DNA from: Pseudomonadota bacterium | GTDB lineage: Bacteria; Pseudomonadota; Gammaproteobacteria; Burkholderiales; Burkholderiaceae | DNA length: 7,914 bases | Assembly (NCBI GenBank): GCA_021778935.1 | Contig: JAJYBQ010000111.1 | Location: 1-7,914, forward strand | Direction: 5' to 3' | Shown: positions 7,743-7,914 of the stretch, in pieces | Numbering within the stretch: position 1 is the stretch's first letter | Layout of the letters: each line of letters starts with the position of its first letter | Program-made: the position numbers and the translations under genes | Notes under the pieces: generated by a model | What the model was told of the DNA's origin: nothing | Databases searched by the model: none | Seen by the model: only the letters and a program-made list of their open reading frames with translations

Positions 7743-7914
7743 GCGCTTGCGTGGCGAGGTCATCGAGCAGCGCGTCACCCTGGCCGAAGCCCGCCTGGAC
7801 GTCGCCCGCTTCGACGCCGCCGCCAGCGGCCCAATCGATCTCGCCGGCCCCCTGAACCTCGCGGTGGACTGGCGCGCCCAGGGCCCCTTCGCCGCCGGCC
7901 CCGTCGAGGTCTCC
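7735..7914 (+). CDS. Probable fragment of a TamB/AsmA-like protein, open at both ends
   Basis: About 60 codons on the plus strand read as a plausible protein, running off the window's right edge and with no start codon or 5' part at the left. The translation includes LRLRGEVIEQRVTLAEARL, then ARFDAAASGPIDLAGPLNLA and VDWRAQGP. This alternation of short beta-strand-like stretches with 'G.IDL..PL.L.VDWR' is typical of TamB (formerly DUF490), the inner-membrane-anchored beta-helical protein involved in outer-membrane lipid and protein delivery; an AsmA-family protein is the main alternative. Coding support is compositional: 54 of the last 58 codons end in G or C, and second positions are about half G/C. 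The stretch is about 76% GC, against about 65% in the preceding 170 bases. It has no usual link to RND pumps. The family call is by pattern only. Confidence 0.5.

Noticed and set aside
7593..7778. 61-codon minus-strand frame upstream of the adaptor
   Set aside because: It is out of frame with the adaptor hairpin, which is recognisable across 7594-7728, and has an Arg/Ser-rich shadow composition.

Overview
This window is GC-rich (about 65% over most of its length) and holds most of one minus-strand tripartite RND drug-efflux operon of the MdtABC / MuxABC-OpmB type. This points to a Gram-negative bacterium, most likely a member of the Pseudomonadota; nothing in the window fixes the genus. In transcription order (right to left) the genes are: a periplasmic adaptor (MdtA/MuxA-like, 5' end missing, about 7728 to 6886), a first RND pump subunit (MdtB/MuxB-like, 6863 to 3714), a second RND pump subunit (MdtC/MuxC-like, 3717 to 391), and the start of an outer-membrane factor lipoprotein (NodT/OprM class, 394 to beyond position 1).

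The genes are packed as one transcription unit. There are 22 bp between the adaptor and mdtB, a 4-base GTGA overlap between mdtB and mdtC, and a 4-base ATGA overlap between mdtC and the outer-membrane factor. No terminator, promoter, RNA gene, insertion sequence or CRISPR is visible, and no gene-free stretch exceeds 300 bases. The two RND proteins probably assemble as a heterotrimer in the inner membrane, energised by protons. The adaptor would connect them to the outer-membrane channel so that substrates are expelled directly to the outside.

The right-hand end does not belong to this pattern. At about 7728-7740 the adaptor stops resembling its family, and its N-terminal signal, first lipoyl half and most of the hairpin are absent. 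From there to 7914 the DNA rises to about 76% GC and reads convincingly as coding on the opposite strand, with a TamB/AsmA-like (beta-helical periplasmic protein) composition. This looks like a join between two unrelated loci: either an assembly chimera or a real rearrangement that beheaded the operon. Apart from this junction and a roughly 70-residue low-complexity insertion in the MdtC-like pump, the region is an ordinary efflux operon. I found no support for a new biological system.
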